64,000 nucleotides of DNA, from the NCBI GenBank assembly GCA_903828535.1, contig CAIKMN010000031.1, forward strand, positions 62,001 to 126,000. Reading direction: 5' to 3'. Below the pieces are notes generated by a model, which worked only from the letters and a program-made list of their open reading frames with translations, was not told the origin of the DNA and made no database searches. The position numbers were made by a program, and so were the translations under genes. The stretch is from an uncultured Curvibacter sp. (GTDB taxonomy: Bacteria > Pseudomonadota > Gammaproteobacteria > Burkholderiales > Burkholderiaceae_C). Within the stretch, counting starts at the first letter, position 1. Every line of letters begins with the position of its first letter. Positions 52,065-62,545 of this stretch are shown in pieces.

Positions 52065-52808
52065 TCAAAGGCCGGCCAGTTCGTCGGCGCGGGTTTGGGC
52101 GGCGGCGAAGTTGAGGTCGCCGGTATAAATGGCACGGCCGCATATCACGCCTTGCACCCCTTCGCTCTCGACGGCGCAGAGTTGCTCAATGTCGAGCATA
52201 TTGGAAAGACCACCAGAGGCAATGACGGGGATCGTCAAGGCCTGCGCCAGCTGGACCGTGGCGTCGATGTTGATGCCAGACAACATGCCGTCGCGGCCAA
52301 TGTCGGTGTAGATGATGGACTCCACGCCCCAATCTTCGAATTTTTTGGCCAAATCCACCACTTCATGACCGGTGAGTTTGCTCCAACCATCCGTGGCCAC
52401 TTTGCCGTCTTTGGCATCCAAACCGACGATGATGTGTCCCCCGAAAGCCGTGCAGGCGTCGCGTAAAAAACCAGGGTTCTTCACGGCCGCGGTGCCAATA
52501 ATGACGTAGCGAATGCCGTTGTCGACGTATTTCTCAATGGTGTCCAAGTCACGAATACCGCCGCCGAGTTGAACCGGAAGGTCATCGCCCACGGCTTTCA
52601 AAATCGATTTGATGGCATTGAAATTTTGTGGCTTGCCGGCGAAGGCCCCATTCAAATCAACCAAATGCAAGCGCCGAGCGCCCTCGTCGACCCACTTGAG
52701 GGCCATGGCCGCAGGGTCTTCGCCGAAGGTGGTGGATTGGTCCATATCGCCTTGTTTGAGGCGAACGCAATGGCCGTCTTTTAAGTCAATCGCAGGAATG
52801 AGAAGCAT
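52065..52808 (-). CDS. hisA: Phosphoribosylformimino-5-aminoimidazole carboxamide ribotide isomerase
   Basis: HisA isomerises ProFAR to PRFAR, the substrate of HisF/HisH. The 247-residue (beta-alpha)8 barrel has [14 protein letters not shown] with the catalytic Asp, [18 protein letters not shown], and [12 protein letters not shown] with the second Asp. It is flanked by hisF and hisH. Confidence 0.97.
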   Translation of the reverse strand: MLLIPAIDLKDGHCVRLKQGDMDQSTTFGEDPAAMALKWVDEGARRLHLVDLNGAFAGKPQNFNAIKSILKAVGDDLPVQLGGGIRDLDTIEKYVDNGIRYVIIGTAAVKNPGFLRDACTAFGGHIIVGLDAKDGKVATDGWSKLTGHEVVDLAKKFEDWGVESIIYTDIGRDGMLSGINIDATVQLAQALTIPVIASGGLSNMLDIEQLCAVESEGVQGVICGRAIYTGDLNFAAAQTRADELAGL

Positions 52809-52850
52809 GGCGCTGGGGGCAGCAAAGGTTGAAGATAGAAGGAATAGAAA

Positions 52851-53546
52851 TCAAGGCTGCCAGTTCAAGAAGTTCCGGTAAAGCCTTAGACCAAATTGGG
52901 CACTTTTTTCAGGATGAAATTGGGTGGCAAAGAGATTATCGCGCGCCACCGCGGCTGTAAAGCGGCCACCGTAGTCGGCTTGACCTGCACTTTGGCGCCA
53001 ATCAGACGGTTTGGCATAAAAACTGTGCACAAAGTAGAAGTAGCTTTGATCGGGAATGCCGTCCCACAAAGGGTGAACGGCATGGCCCTCACCGCTGCGC
53101 GCCTCGGGGATGAGGGGCATTTCAAACACTTGATTCCAGCCCATTTGCGGCACTTTGAAGCGGCTGCCATCGGCTTGCAAGCGGGGCGCATCGGCGGGCG
53201 CGGAGAAATCAAACTTCAGCACCTCGCCGGGAATTAAGCCCAAGCCCGGCGTGTTGCCTTCGGCGCTGTGGTCAAACAACATTTGCATGCCCACACAAAC
53301 GCCAAACAATGGTTTGGTGGCGGCCGCCTCCAAAACAGGTTCGAGCAGTCCGGATTCGCGCAGCTCGCGCATGCAGTCGGGCATCGCCCCCTGACCTGGC
53401 AAAACGACACGCGCTGCATCACGAACGACTTGCGGCGATTGGGTGATGACCACCTCCAAGCCAGTGCCTTGCGCGGCGGTCTTCACCGCTTGCGCCACCG
53501 AGCGCAAATTACCCATGCCGTAATCGACGACCGCGACCCAACTCAA
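52851..53546 (-). CDS. hisH: Imidazole glycerol phosphate synthase, glutamine amidotransferase subunit
   Basis: HisH releases ammonia from glutamine and feeds it to HisF. The 231-residue class I amidotransferase shows [15 protein letters not shown], the nucleophile Cys in [11 protein letters not shown], and the His-Glu pair in [14 protein letters not shown]. Its start overlaps the hisB stop (ATGA). The protein is slightly longer than many relatives because of an insertion around residues 120-150. Confidence 0.96.
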   Translation of the reverse strand: MSWVAVVDYGMGNLRSVAQAVKTAAQGTGLEVVITQSPQVVRDAARVVLPGQGAMPDCMRELRESGLLEPVLEAAATKPLFGVCVGMQMLFDHSAEGNTPGLGLIPGEVLKFDFSAPADAPRLQADGSRFKVPQMGWNQVFEMPLIPEARSGEGHAVHPLWDGIPDQSYFYFVHSFYAKPSDWRQSAGQADYGGRFTAAVARDNLFATQFHPEKSAQFGLRLYRNFLNWQP

Positions 53547-54169
53547 AGCGACCCCTTTGTCGAGGGAATGCTGCTCAAAGCCCGGGGATCGAGTTCCAGC
53601 GCCGCGCGCACAGCCCGGCCGAAGGCCTTGAAAATGGTTTCACACTGGTGGTGCGCGTTTTGGCCCTTGAGGTTGTCAATGTGCAAACTCACGCCCGCGT
53701 GGTTCACAAAACCTTGGAAGAATTCGTAGACCAACTGCGTGTCCAGTGCGCCAATCATGCCGGCGGTGAAATGAACGTCCATCTCCAAACCGGGACGACC
53801 CGAGAAGTCGATCACGACGCGAGACAGCGCTTCGTCGAGTGGCACATAAGCGTGGCCATAGCGACGAATGCCTTTTTTGTCGCCGACCGCTTGGGCAACC
53901 GCTTGACCCAAGGTGATGCCAATGTCTTCCACCGTGTGGTGGCCATCGATGTGCAGATCACCTCGGCATTGCACGTCGAGATCGATCAAACCATGGCGGG
54001 CAATTTGGTCCAACATGTGGTCTAAAAAACCAATGCCTGTCGCCAATTGGGCTTGGCCGGTGCCATCCAAGTTGAGGGCCACGCTGATTTGCGTTTCAGC
54101 CGTTTGGCGGCTGACCTTGGCCACGCGTGGCTGGGCAACGGTCAAATGGGAGGCAAGGTTGTCGGACAT
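53543..54169 (-). CDS. hisB: Imidazoleglycerol-phosphate dehydratase
   Basis: HisB dehydrates imidazole glycerol phosphate. The protein (about 208 residues) is the single-function form without the phosphatase domain found in E. coli. Metal-binding repeats are visible: [25 protein letters not shown], and [16 protein letters not shown]. Histidinol phosphatase must be elsewhere. In-frame ATGs at 54178 and 54187 are alternatives. Confidence 0.96.
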   Translation of the reverse strand: MSDNLASHLTVAQPRVAKVSRQTAETQISVALNLDGTGQAQLATGIGFLDHMLDQIARHGLIDLDVQCRGDLHIDGHHTVEDIGITLGQAVAQAVGDKKGIRRYGHAYVPLDEALSRVVIDFSGRPGLEMDVHFTAGMIGALDTQLVYEFFQGFVNHAGVSLHIDNLKGQNAHHQCETIFKAFGRAVRAALELDPRALSSIPSTKGSL

Positions 54170-54199
54170 GGAATCCATTCTGTTCAACGTTCAGTTCAA

Positions 54200-56716
54200 T
54201 TAAGCAAAGGAGGACGCACCGTTCAAGGCCGTCTTCAAGGCGGCGATTTGGGCGCGGTTTTCTTCGGGCGTGCCCACCGTTAAACGCAAGCATTGATCCA
54301 GCAATGGATGCATTTTAGAAACGTTCTTAATCAGCACGCCTTGGGCCTTCATGGCTTCAAAGATTTTGGCGGCATGGGGCACCCGCACCAGCACCATGTT
54401 GGCCTGGCTGGGCCAAACCTTCACGCCGGGCAAGGCCTGCAAGGCGGCGACCAACACATCGCGCTCCTGTCGCAGCGCTTTGGCTTGCTGTGCAAAAACG
54501 GGGGCATGCTCCAAAGCAAACAAAGCGGCCTCGGTGTTGAGCACGCTGACGTTGTAAGGTGGGCGCACTTTGTCGATCTCACTGACCAACGCCGCGGGGC
54601 CGATCAGGTAGCCCAAGCGCACCCCCGCCAAGCCAAATTTACTCAAGGTGCGCATCAGCAGCACCCGGGCATTGGCGCTGGGATGGGCCTTGATTTCAGT
54701 CAACCACGTGTGGCTGGCGAAGGGTTGGTAGGCTTCATCCATGACCACCCACCCCCCCATGGCCGCTGTGGCTTGGATGACTCGACGAATGACGTCGACG
54801 CTCCACAGGTTGGCGCTGGGGTTGTTCGGATAAGCCAAATAGACCAAGGCGGGTCGGTGCGCTTCAATAGCGGTCAACATGGCGTCAACGTCCAGCTCAA
54901 AGTCTGCTGTGAGCGGCACGCCCACGTAATGCAGCCCCGCCAATCTCGAACTCATGCCGTACATGACAAAACCAGGCTCGGGCGCCAACGCGGCAGCGCC
55001 AGGACGAGCGCAGGCCATGGACAGCATGGCAATCAATTCATCAGAGCCATTGCCGAGCACCAAATCGTAACCAGCGGGCAACGGGGCGTCTTCCTGAACC
55101 GATTGCAGCAAGGCTTTTTTCAGGTCGTTCACACGCGGGCCCGGGTAGCGGTTCAGGGCCACCGGGGCCAGTCGTTCACCCAATTTTTGCTGCAACTCAG
55201 GCGGCAGTGAAAACGGGTTCTCCATGGCGTCGAGTTTCACAAAGCCGGCAGCGTCTTGCACCACATACGCATGTAAAGCGCGAATATCAGGACGAACCAC
55301 GTCGAGGCCATTGACAACGGTCTGGCTTCCTTGAGTCGCATCGCCACTTTGAACATCCACGACGGGTGAGCCGACTTCAATGTCAGGTGATTTGGATTTC
55401 CGAAGGCGCATTTCGGCCGCTCTGGCGTGGGCTTGCAGGCCTTCGCCGTGACCGAGCACCGAGGCAATTGGGCCCAACACCTGAGCGCCCAGCTCGCTCA
55501 CTTCAATCAAGCTGCTGCGCTTTTGGAAATCCATGACGCCCAAGGGCGAACTGAAGCGGGCGGTGCCGCTGGTGGGCAGCACGTGGTTGGGGCCCGCGCA
55601 ATAGTCGCCCAACGATTCGCTGGTGAAGGCACCCAAAAAGAGGGCGCCGGCGTGCTTCAGCAAAGGCTCCCAGCGGTGCGGCTCGGCGCTCGACACCTCC
55701 AAATGTTCAGGGGCAATTCGGTTGCTGATGGCGCAGGCTTCTTCCATGCTTCGTGTCAAGATCAAGGCACCGCGGTCGTTCAACGACTTGGCGATGATGG
55801 CAGCGCGGGGCATGTCATTCAACAGCCGATCCATGGCGGCTTGGACTTCAGCGATGTAGGCCGCATCGGGACAGAGCAAAACGCTTTGCGCCAGCTCGTC
55901 GTGCTCGGCTTGGCTGAACAAGTCCATCGCCACCCATTCGGCCGGCGTGCTGCCATCGGCCAAGACCAAAATTTCAGACGGCCCTGCGATCATGTCGATG
56001 CCGACGGTGCCAAAGACGCGTTTTTTAGCGCTGGCCACATAGGCGTTGCCGGGACCGGTGATTTTGTCGACCTTGGGCACGGTAGCGGTGCCGTATGCCA
56101 AAGCGCCGACGGCCTGTGCACCGCCCAACGTGAAGGCGCGGCTCACGCCGGCCAGATAGGCGGCGGCCAATACGAGGGCATTTTTTTCGCCACGGGGTGT
56201 GGGCACGACCATGATGATGTCTTCGACACCTGCCACATGCGCAGGAATGGCGTTCATCAACACACTGGACGGGTAAGCCGCTTTGCCACCGGGCACATAA
56301 ATACCGACGCGGTCCAAGGGCGTGACTTTTTGGCCGAGCCACGTGCCGTCTTCATCACGGTAGCGCCAGCTCTCGCCGCTGGCGCGTTTTTGCGCCTGGT
56401 GGTAGCTGCGAATGCGCTTGGCTGCTTGCTCCAAAGCGGTTCGCTGGACGGGTGGCAAGCCCTCAAAAGCCGCTTTCAATTCAGCCTGGCTTAACTCCAG
56501 GTCGGCGACCGAGGTGGCATTCAAACCATCAAACTGTTGGGTGAAGGCGAGCACGGCCGCATCGCCGTCCTTTTTCACCGCACTCAAGATGTCGGCCACT
56601 CGCTGCTCAATGGCCGCGTCGGTGTCCGACGACCAATGCAACCGCGCCGCAAACTGGGCTTCAAAAGAAGCATCGGCGGTCGACAGATAAAGAGGTCGGG
56701 CTTGAAAAGCAGGCAT
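54200..56716 (-). CDS. hisD-hisC: Fusion of histidinol dehydrogenase (HisD) and histidinol-phosphate aminotransferase (HisC)
   Basis: One uninterrupted 838-codon frame contains two complete histidine enzymes. Residues 1-438 are HisD, which oxidises histidinol to histidine: [30 protein letters not shown], and APEHLEV with zinc/catalytic ligands. Residues about 480-838 are HisC, a PLP aminotransferase: [11 protein letters not shown], the [10 protein letters not shown] strand, and [13 protein letters not shown] with the PLP lysine near 691. The roughly 40-residue link ([16 protein letters not shown] and following) has no stop and no evident HisC start. In neighbours such as other Burkholderiales, hisD and hisC are separate adjacent genes. 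Confidence 0.93.
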   Translation of the reverse strand: MPAFQARPLYLSTADASFEAQFAARLHWSSDTDAAIEQRVADILSAVKKDGDAAVLAFTQQFDGLNATSVADLELSQAELKAAFEGLPPVQRTALEQAAKRIRSYHQAQKRASGESWRYRDEDGTWLGQKVTPLDRVGIYVPGGKAAYPSSVLMNAIPAHVAGVEDIIMVVPTPRGEKNALVLAAAYLAGVSRAFTLGGAQAVGALAYGTATVPKVDKITGPGNAYVASAKKRVFGTVGIDMIAGPSEILVLADGSTPAEWVAMDLFSQAEHDELAQSVLLCPDAAYIAEVQAAMDRLLNDMPRAAIIAKSLNDRGALILTRSMEEACAISNRIAPEHLEVSSAEPHRWEPLLKHAGALFLGAFTSESLGDYCAGPNHVLPTSGTARFSSPLGVMDFQKRSSLIEVSELGAQVLGPIASVLGHGEGLQAHARAAEMRLRKSKSPDIEVGSPVVDVQSGDATQGSQTVVNGLDVVRPDIRALHAYVVQDAAGFVKLDAMENPFSLPPELQQKLGERLAPVALNRYPGPRVNDLKKALLQSVQEDAPLPAGYDLVLGNGSDELIAMLSMACARPGAAALAPEPGFVMYGMSSRLAGLHYVGVPLTADFELDVDAMLTAIEAHRPALVYLAYPNNPSANLWSVDVIRRVIQATAAMGGWVVMDEAYQPFASHTWLTEIKAHPSANARVLLMRTLSKFGLAGVRLGYLIGPAALVSEIDKVRPPYNVSVLNTEAALFALEHAPVFAQQAKALRQERDVLVAALQALPGVKVWPSQANMVLVRVPHAAKIFEAMKAQGVLIKNVSKMHPLLDQCLRLTVGTPEENRAQIAALKTALNGASSFA

Positions 56717-56739
56717 GAGGGGATGGGGTTTAAGGGGCT

Positions 56740-57399
56740 TTATTTTGCAGGCGCTTTGACAGCCGCTGAAAAGGCTTCAATCAGGGCACGGATGGGGGCT
56801 TGCTTCAACTTCAAAGCGGCTTGGTTCACCACCAAACGCGAGCTGATGTCCATGATGCGCTCGACCTCAACCAAATGATTGGCCTTCAAGGTACTGCCGG
56901 TGGAGACCAAGTCGACAATGGCGTCGGCCAAGCCCGTCAAAGGCGCGAGCTCCATGCTGCCATAGAGTTTGATGAGGTCGACGTGCACGCCCTTGGTCGC
57001 AAAAAAGTCCCGCGCGATCGTGGTGTATTTGGTCGCCACCTTGAGCCGAGAGCCTTGTTTAACGGCGTTGGCGTAATCAAAGTCGGCGCGCACCGCAACG
57101 CTCATGCGGCAACGCGCAATGTGCAAATCCAGGGGTTGATAAAGGCCTTGCGCACCGTGTTCAATCAAGGTGTCTTTTCCGGTCACGCCCAAATCTGCAC
57201 CGCCGTATTGCACGTAGGTGGGCACATCGGTGGCACGCACCAAGACCACGCGAACCTGGGGTTGGTTGGTCGGCAAAATCAGCTTGCGCGATTTTTCAGG
57301 GTCTTCCAACACTTCAATGCCAGCGGCCTTCAGCAGCGGCAAGGTTTCGTCAAAGATGCGGCCTTTGGACAAGGCCAGTGTGATGGTGGAGTTGCTCAT
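56740..57399 (-). CDS. hisG: ATP phosphoribosyltransferase, short form
   Basis: HisG condenses ATP with PRPP in the first step of histidine synthesis and is the main feedback point. The 219-residue protein is the short form lacking the C-terminal regulatory domain; it shows [34 protein letters not shown] and [14 protein letters not shown]. Short-form HisG normally needs HisZ, which is not in the window and must be elsewhere if present. It is the first his gene in this run, following murA by 15 bases. Confidence 0.96.
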   Translation of the reverse strand: MSNSTITLALSKGRIFDETLPLLKAAGIEVLEDPEKSRKLILPTNQPQVRVVLVRATDVPTYVQYGGADLGVTGKDTLIEHGAQGLYQPLDLHIARCRMSVAVRADFDYANAVKQGSRLKVATKYTTIARDFFATKGVHVDLIKLYGSMELAPLTGLADAIVDLVSTGSTLKANHLVEVERIMDISSRLVVNQAALKLKQAPIRALIEAFSAAVKAPAK

Positions 57400-57414
57400 G
57401 TCAGGTGAATGGTT

Positions 57415-58728
57415 TTATTTCAGGCGCTCAATATCGGCGCCCAAACCTTGCAGCTTGTGCTCCATTTGGTCGTAGCCGCGGTCCAGGTGGTAGATCCGCT
57501 CGACCACGGTTTCACCCTCGGCGATCAAGCCGGCAATGACCAAGCTGGCCGAGGCCCGCAAGTCGGTGGCCATGACATTCGCACCAGACAAGGCCGCACC
57601 GCCTTCAATCAAAGCGACCTTGCCATCGGTTTGGATGCGGGCGCCCAATCGAACCAGTTCTTGCACGTGCATGAAGCGGTTCTCAAAAATGGTCTCTGTG
57701 ACTTTGGAAGCCCCTTGGGCCACGGTGTTCAGGGTCATGAACTGGGCTTGCATGTCGGTTGGAAAGCCGGGGTATTCAGTGGTGCGAAAGCCTTGGGCTT
57801 TCAATTGCCCAGACGCGGCGCCGGGCGAACGAACCCAAATGCCTTTTTTTGTGCCTTGGTCGGGGCCTGCGGCTTCGGTCTGTTCAACCGCGCGAACTTC
57901 GACACCGGCTTCAACCAGTTTCTCAATGACCGCATCCAAATGATCGGCGCGCCCATGATGCAAGAAAGCCTCGCCGCCGGCGGCCGCCACAGCGCATAAA
58001 AAAGTGCCCGCTTCAATGCGGTCAGCCACCACTTGGTGCGTCGTGCCCTGCAAAGCGTCTACGCCCTGAATTCGGATTCGGCTGGTGCCATGGCCTTGAA
58101 TTTTGGCGCCCATGGCAATCAACATCTCGGCCAAATCAACAATCTCGGGCTCTTGGGCGGCGTTCTCCAAAACCGTCTCACCCTCGGCCAAGCAGGCGGC
58201 CATCAAAAAGTTTTCAGTGCCCGTCACTGTCACCATGTCGGTGGTGATGCGAGCGCCTTTCAAGCGGCTTCGCCCGGCGGGCAGTTGGGCCACCATGTAG
58301 CCATGCTCGACCACGATTTCAGCGCCCATGGCTTGCAGACCTTTGATGTGTTGGTCTACGGGCCTTGAGCCAATCGCACAGCCACCGGGCAACGACACGC
58401 GGGCGCGGCCAAAGCGGGCCAGCAACGGGCCCAACACCAAGACCGAGGCGCGCATGGTTTTGACCAGCTCATAGGGCGCTTCGGGCAAGTTCAAGTCTGC
58501 GGCATTCAACAGCACGGAGCCGTCTGCTTGACGTTGAGTCGTCACGCCCATGTGGGCAATCAGCTTGAGCATGGTGGCCACGTCTTGCAAGCGCGGCACA
58601 TTGCGCAACACCACGGGGTCGGCGCTCAAGAGAGCCGCGCACAACTCGGGCAATGCCGCATTCTTGGCGCCAGAAATTGACACCTCGCCCTTTAAAGCGC
58701 GTCCACCGCGAATTTTCAATCGATCCAA
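57415..58728 (-). CDS. murA: UDP-N-acetylglucosamine 1-carboxyvinyltransferase
   Basis: MurA transfers enolpyruvate to UDP-GlcNAc, the first committed step of peptidoglycan synthesis and the fosfomycin target. The 437-residue protein has [27 protein letters not shown] at the start (first residues near 8-30) and the catalytic Cys in [13 protein letters not shown]. The ending [20 protein letters not shown] is typical. Cys at that position predicts normal fosfomycin sensitivity of the enzyme. The gene abuts bolA by one base. Confidence 0.97.
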   Translation of the reverse strand: MDRLKIRGGRALKGEVSISGAKNAALPELCAALLSADPVVLRNVPRLQDVATMLKLIAHMGVTTQRQADGSVLLNAADLNLPEAPYELVKTMRASVLVLGPLLARFGRARVSLPGGCAIGSRPVDQHIKGLQAMGAEIVVEHGYMVAQLPAGRSRLKGARITTDMVTVTGTENFLMAACLAEGETVLENAAQEPEIVDLAEMLIAMGAKIQGHGTSRIRIQGVDALQGTTHQVVADRIEAGTFLCAVAAAGGEAFLHHGRADHLDAVIEKLVEAGVEVRAVEQTEAAGPDQGTKKGIWVRSPGAASGQLKAQGFRTTEYPGFPTDMQAQFMTLNTVAQGASKVTETIFENRFMHVQELVRLGARIQTDGKVALIEGGAALSGANVMATDLRASASLVIAGLIAEGETVVERIYHLDRGYDQMEHKLQGLGADIERLK

Positions 58729-58729
58729 C

Positions 58730-58975
58730 TCAGGCCTCGGCTTGTTGCGCCCACTCGGCAGGCGTGAAGGTTTTCATGGACAAGGCGTGCACCTCGTCGG
58801 TTTTGATTTTTTCGCCCAAAGTGGCATAGACCTTTTGGTGCCGTTTGATCAACCGGCAGCCCTCAAATTCGGCCGAGACGATGGTGGCATACCAATGCCG
58901 GCCATCGCCCTCCAGCGCAATGTGCTGGCAAGTCAAGCCTCGGGTGATGGTGTGCTTAAGTTCGTCTGCGGTCAT
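58730..58975 (-). CDS. BolA family protein, IbaG-like
   Basis: This 81-residue BolA-fold protein resembles IbaG, encoded before murA in E. coli and here too. Family segments are [29 protein letters not shown] and [15 protein letters not shown] with the conserved His. BolA-type proteins work with monothiol glutaredoxins in iron-sulfur cluster handling. The ATG at 58975 is chosen; the longer frame runs into the permease gene. Confidence 0.94.
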   Translation of the reverse strand: MTADELKHTITRGLTCQHIALEGDGRHWYATIVSAEFEGCRLIKRHQKVYATLGEKIKTDEVHALSMKTFTPAEWAQQAEA

Positions 58976-59039
58976 GGCCAAATGCAATAAGGGGTTCAGT
59001 GAATCGATTGGGCGTTCAGGGCATGGTTCAGGGCATGGA

Positions 59040-59864
59040 TTAGTTTCGGATTTTGTAGCCAATCTTCAGCAGGTGCAACGCCAAGGCGCTGGCCAGCAAA
59101 AAGGTGGTGCCCACCAAGCCGAGGCTGAGCCAAGGCGACACATCGCTGGCACCAAAAAAACCGTAGCGGAACCCGTCAATCATGTAAAAGAAGGGATTGA
59201 AATGGCTGGCCGCTTGCCAAAAGGGAGGCAGCGAATGCACGGAGTAAAAAACCCCGGCCAAAAAGGTCATGGGCATCACAATGAAGTTTTGGAAGGCCGC
59301 CATCTGGTCAAACTTTTCAGCCCACAAACCAGCAATCAACCCCAAAACGCCCATCAGACCCGCGCCCAACAAGGCGAATAAGACCATCACCAGTGGGGCT
59401 TCGAAATGGGGAAACGCAAAAAACGAAGTGATGAAAAAGACCCCAAAACCCACCATCAAACCACGCACCAAGGACGAGCCAACATAGGCCAAGAACCAAC
59501 CCCAGTGCGACAAAGGCGTGAGCAAAACAAAAACCAAATTGCCCATGATCTTGCTTTGAATCAGACTCGATGAGCTGTTGGCAAAGGCATTTTGAAGCAC
59601 GCTCATCATGACCAAACCGGGGATCAAAAACGCCGTGTAGGAAACGCCGGGACTGACCTCGACGCGGGAGTCCAACACATGGCCAAAGACCAGCAAATAA
59701 AGGACGGAGGTGAGGACCGGTGCGGCCACGGTTTGAAAGCTGACTTTCCAAAACCGGAGCACCTCTTTTTTGAACAAGGTCAGCCAACCCATGCCAGTGG
59801 CTGGATGCGCTGGCGGCAAGGGCTCCACGAGCTCAGAAAGGGATTTTTCAACCTGGGCGTTCAT
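59040..59864 (-). CDS. ABC-2 type exporter, permease subunit
   Basis: This 274-residue membrane protein has six hydrophobic segments and the ABC-2 signature region (NLVFVLLTPLSH and the FLAGVFYSVHSLPPFWQ motif). It resembles E. coli YadH. The substrate is unknown. Its start overlaps the ATPase stop (ATGA). The pair sits between mlaB and ibaG, a place without such genes in E. coli. Confidence 0.93.
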   Translation of the reverse strand: MNAQVEKSLSELVEPLPPAHPATGMGWLTLFKKEVLRFWKVSFQTVAAPVLTSVLYLLVFGHVLDSRVEVSPGVSYTAFLIPGLVMMSVLQNAFANSSSSLIQSKIMGNLVFVLLTPLSHWGWFLAYVGSSLVRGLMVGFGVFFITSFFAFPHFEAPLVMVLFALLGAGLMGVLGLIAGLWAEKFDQMAAFQNFIVMPMTFLAGVFYSVHSLPPFWQAASHFNPFFYMIDGFRYGFFGASDVSPWLSLGLVGTTFLLASALALHLLKIGYKIRN

Positions 59865-60778
59865 GCTTTTTTACCCTTTGCGGCGTTCATGACGGCGATG
59901 AACACGTCTTCCAAATCGGCTTTACGGACTTCGATGTCTTCGGCCACCAAACCGGCTTCACGCACCGCGGCCAAACGCGACTCGATCTCAGTGGCGTTGT
60001 GCACTTGCATTTGCACAATGCGGCCAGTGACACGGGCCTGCTCTGCCAATGCAGGGGGCAATTCGCCGTCCAATTTGAAGCGCAGCACATTCCCGCTGGC
60101 CTGCGCCAATAAATCGCTGGTGCGCTCAAGCGCCACCACTTCGCCTTGCTTGAGCATCGCGATGCGGCTGCACAAAGCCTCGGCCTCGTCCAGATAATGG
60201 GTGGTGAGCAGCACGGTGTGGCCTTGCTTATTGAGCTTGGCGATGAACTGCCAAAGGGTTTGGCGCAGCTCCACATCGACACCGGCGGTGGGCTCATCCA
60301 GCACAATGATGGCCGGACGATGGACCAAGGCTTGGGCCACCAGCACACGGCGCTTCATGCCACCGGAAAGTTGGCGCATATTGGCATTGGCTTTGTCGGT
60401 CAGGCCCAAGCTGTCGAGCAGCTCATCGATCCAAGCGTCGTTGTTCTTGATGCCGAAGTAGCCCGATTGAAAGCGCAGTGCTTCACGAACATTGAAGAAG
60501 GGGTCGAAGACGAGCTCTTGGGGCACCACCCCCAAACGGCGGCGTGCCAAGGCGAATTCTTTTTGGACATCAGCGCCTTGAACCAAAATTTGGCCCTGGC
60601 TGGGATGGGACAGTCCGGCCAAGATGCTGATGAGGGTGGTTTTGCCAGCCCCGTTGGGTCCCAACAAGCCAAAAAACTCGCCCTCTTGGATGTCAAAACT
60701 GACTTGGTTGAGTGCCTTCAGAAGCCCGCGAGGGGTGTTGTAGGTCTTGCTGACCGATTGAAAAGAGATGGCTGACAT
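59861..60778 (-). CDS. ABC-2 type exporter, ATP-binding subunit
   Basis: This 305-residue ATPase resembles YadG. It has Walker A GPNGAGKTT near residue 40, the ABC signature RQLSGGMKRRVLVAQAL, Walker B IIVLDEPTAGVD and an H-loop in VLLTTHYLDEAE. A C-terminal extension of about 80 residues follows. It would power the adjacent permease. The ATG at 60778 fits the family start. Confidence 0.95.
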   Translation of the reverse strand: MSAISFQSVSKTYNTPRGLLKALNQVSFDIQEGEFFGLLGPNGAGKTTLISILAGLSHPSQGQILVQGADVQKEFALARRRLGVVPQELVFDPFFNVREALRFQSGYFGIKNNDAWIDELLDSLGLTDKANANMRQLSGGMKRRVLVAQALVHRPAIIVLDEPTAGVDVELRQTLWQFIAKLNKQGHTVLLTTHYLDEAEALCSRIAMLKQGEVVALERTSDLLAQASGNVLRFKLDGELPPALAEQARVTGRIVQMQVHNATEIESRLAAVREAGLVAEDIEVRKADLEDVFIAVMNAAKGKKA

Positions 60779-60783
60779 TGGCG

Positions 60784-61062
60784 TTATTTTACGCCCAGCA
60801 ACCACTCCGCTACGCCGTAAACGCGCGCCAATTCATGAAGATGGGCCGAAGCCCCCTGAACCGAGAAGCTGGCCCCCGCACTAAGGGCCTGGCGCTTCAA
60901 GTCCATCAAGACGGCCAAGGTGGCAGAGTCAATCACCTGAGTCGCTTGTGCGTCCACCACCCACGCCCCTGCCCCCTCCCCAGCGTTCAATCCAGCGGGC
61001 AATCCACGCAGGAACGCCATGGCATGGGTTTGGGTCAGGTTGACGGGCAGTTGAAGCAGCAT
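60784..61062 (-). CDS. mlaB: STAS domain protein, MlaB-like
   Basis: This 92-residue STAS-fold protein shows WVVDAQATQVIDSATLAVLM with the conserved Ser/Thr-type region, like MlaB, the cytoplasmic subunit that binds MlaF and regulates the phospholipid transporter. It lies directly after mlaC in the order seen in E. coli. The ATG at 61062 is chosen since upstream frame overlaps mlaC. Confidence 0.87.
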   Translation of the reverse strand: MLLQLPVNLTQTHAMAFLRGLPAGLNAGEGAGAWVVDAQATQVIDSATLAVLMDLKRQALSAGASFSVQGASAHLHELARVYGVAEWLLGVK

Positions 61063-61078
61063 GGGGATCAGGACCGAT

Positions 61079-61747
61079 TCAGTCCTTTTTGGCGTTGGCT
61101 TTGTTGCGCTCGGCCAAGGCGTCAATCAGGCCGTCGATGCCCTTGGCATTGATGGTTTGGGCAAATTGGCTGCGGTAGTTGTCAACCAGCCAAATGCCCA
61201 TGACATTGAGGTTGTAAATGCGCCAGCCATAGCCTTGGCCTGGGGTTTTAGCCAAGCGGTAGTCCAATTGAACCGGGTCACCTGTGCCTTTGACTTCGCT
61301 GCGAACCAAGACTTCTGTATCCTCAGGTGCAGAGCGCAAGGGTTTGATGGTCAAAACCATGTCAATCACCTGGGAAACCGCGCCCGCATATGTTCGCACC
61401 AGCAAAGTCTTGAATTCTTCTTGTAGCCGCGCTTTTTGCGTGGGCGTCGCCTGACGCCAGGCAGGGCCTACTGCCGAAGCGGTCATGCGCTGAAAGTCAA
61501 CGTTGGGCATGACCTTGGTGTCGACCAAGGCCATTAGCTTGGGCATATCGCCTTTTTGCAGCAGCTTGTCGGTCTTGATGGTGGCCAAGACATCATCGGC
61601 CATGGTTTTGATGAACACATCCGGGGCCAAATCAGCCGCTGGTGCAGCCGCTGACGAAGCTGCTTGGGCCGTCGAATTAAAACCGGGCAGCGTCAAAGCA
61701 CCCGTGAGTACCAGCACCCATCCTTGAAATAAAAAAAGACGTCTCAT
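61079..61747 (-). CDS. mlaC: Phospholipid-binding protein MlaC
   Basis: MlaC is the periplasmic shuttle that carries phospholipid between MlaA in the outer membrane and the MlaFEDB complex. The 222-residue protein has a signal peptide ending STAQA and the fold segments MADDVLATIKTDKLLQKGD, RTYAGAVSQV and WRIYNLNVMGIWLVDNYRSQF. It follows mlaA by 18 bases. Confidence 0.94.
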   Translation of the reverse strand: MRRLFLFQGWVLVLTGALTLPGFNSTAQAASSAAAPAADLAPDVFIKTMADDVLATIKTDKLLQKGDMPKLMALVDTKVMPNVDFQRMTASAVGPAWRQATPTQKARLQEEFKTLLVRTYAGAVSQVIDMVLTIKPLRSAPEDTEVLVRSEVKGTGDPVQLDYRLAKTPGQGYGWRIYNLNVMGIWLVDNYRSQFAQTINAKGIDGLIDALAERNKANAKKD

Positions 61748-61765
61748 ACTTTGAAAAAATTAAAA

Positions 61766-62545
61766 TCAGGGGGCTGAGGGAGCGACCATCGGTTCGTCCT
61801 GATCATAGCGTTCGGAGTCCATGGATTTAAAAATGTCCGGGTCACGACTTTGCAAAAAGGCGTCGCGTAAAAAAGCGTATTCATCGAGTGAAGCGGAGCC
61901 CAACAAATCGCCTGCCTGCAAGAGGTTGGCACGGGTGTTGACGAATTGAGTCGCCGTCAAACTGTTGCGCAGGGCGATGTCTTTTTCGCGCTCCAGCAAG
62001 TTGCCTTTGTAGTCAAGCACCAACGCACTGCCATCGCGCACCGAGGAGGGGCCCAACAAAGGCAGCATCAGATAAGGGCCTGCGGGAACGCCCCAGTGAG
62101 CCAGGGTCTTACCAAGGTCTTGTTTATGGGCGTCAATGCCCAAGTCTCTCGCCACATCAAACAAACCAAAAACACCAAAAACCGTGTTGGTACCAAAACG
62201 GATGACGGTCTCAGCGGCTTCGGCGACCTTCCCTTGCAACAAGTTGTTGGCAAAAGACCAAGGCTCGGCCAAATTGGCAAAAAAGTTGGTGACGCTTTGT
62301 CGAACGCCACTCGGAAGCGCGTCTTTGTAGGCGGTCGCCACGGGCTTTAAAACCGCCTTATCGACCGTGGTATTGAAGTCATAAACCGAACGGTTTAAGG
62401 GCTCCAAGGGATCGTTCGGGTTGGCATGGGGTCCACTGGCACAACCACCCATCGCGCCCAAGACCGCCACGAAGAACGCCAAGGCCAAAGAGCGAAACCC
62501 GCAAGGCCAGCGTGCGCTGGTGGGGGTCGGGGCGAATAATTTCAC
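61766..62545 (-). CDS. mlaA: Outer membrane lipoprotein MlaA (VacJ)
   Basis: MlaA removes misplaced phospholipids from the outer leaflet. The 259-residue lipoprotein has a lipobox (GAMGGC) and the family core NDPLEPLNRSVYDFN, FFANLAEPWSFANNLLQG, and GVPAGPYLMLPLLGPSSVRDG. In E. coli it is encoded apart from the mla operon; here it lies between mlaD and mlaC. Its ATG overlaps the mlaD stop. Confidence 0.95.
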   Translation of the reverse strand: MKLFAPTPTSARWPCGFRSLALAFFVAVLGAMGGCASGPHANPNDPLEPLNRSVYDFNTTVDKAVLKPVATAYKDALPSGVRQSVTNFFANLAEPWSFANNLLQGKVAEAAETVIRFGTNTVFGVFGLFDVARDLGIDAHKQDLGKTLAHWGVPAGPYLMLPLLGPSSVRDGSALVLDYKGNLLEREKDIALRNSLTATQFVNTRANLLQAGDLLGSASLDEYAFLRDAFLQSRDPDIFKSMDSERYDQDEPMVAPSAP

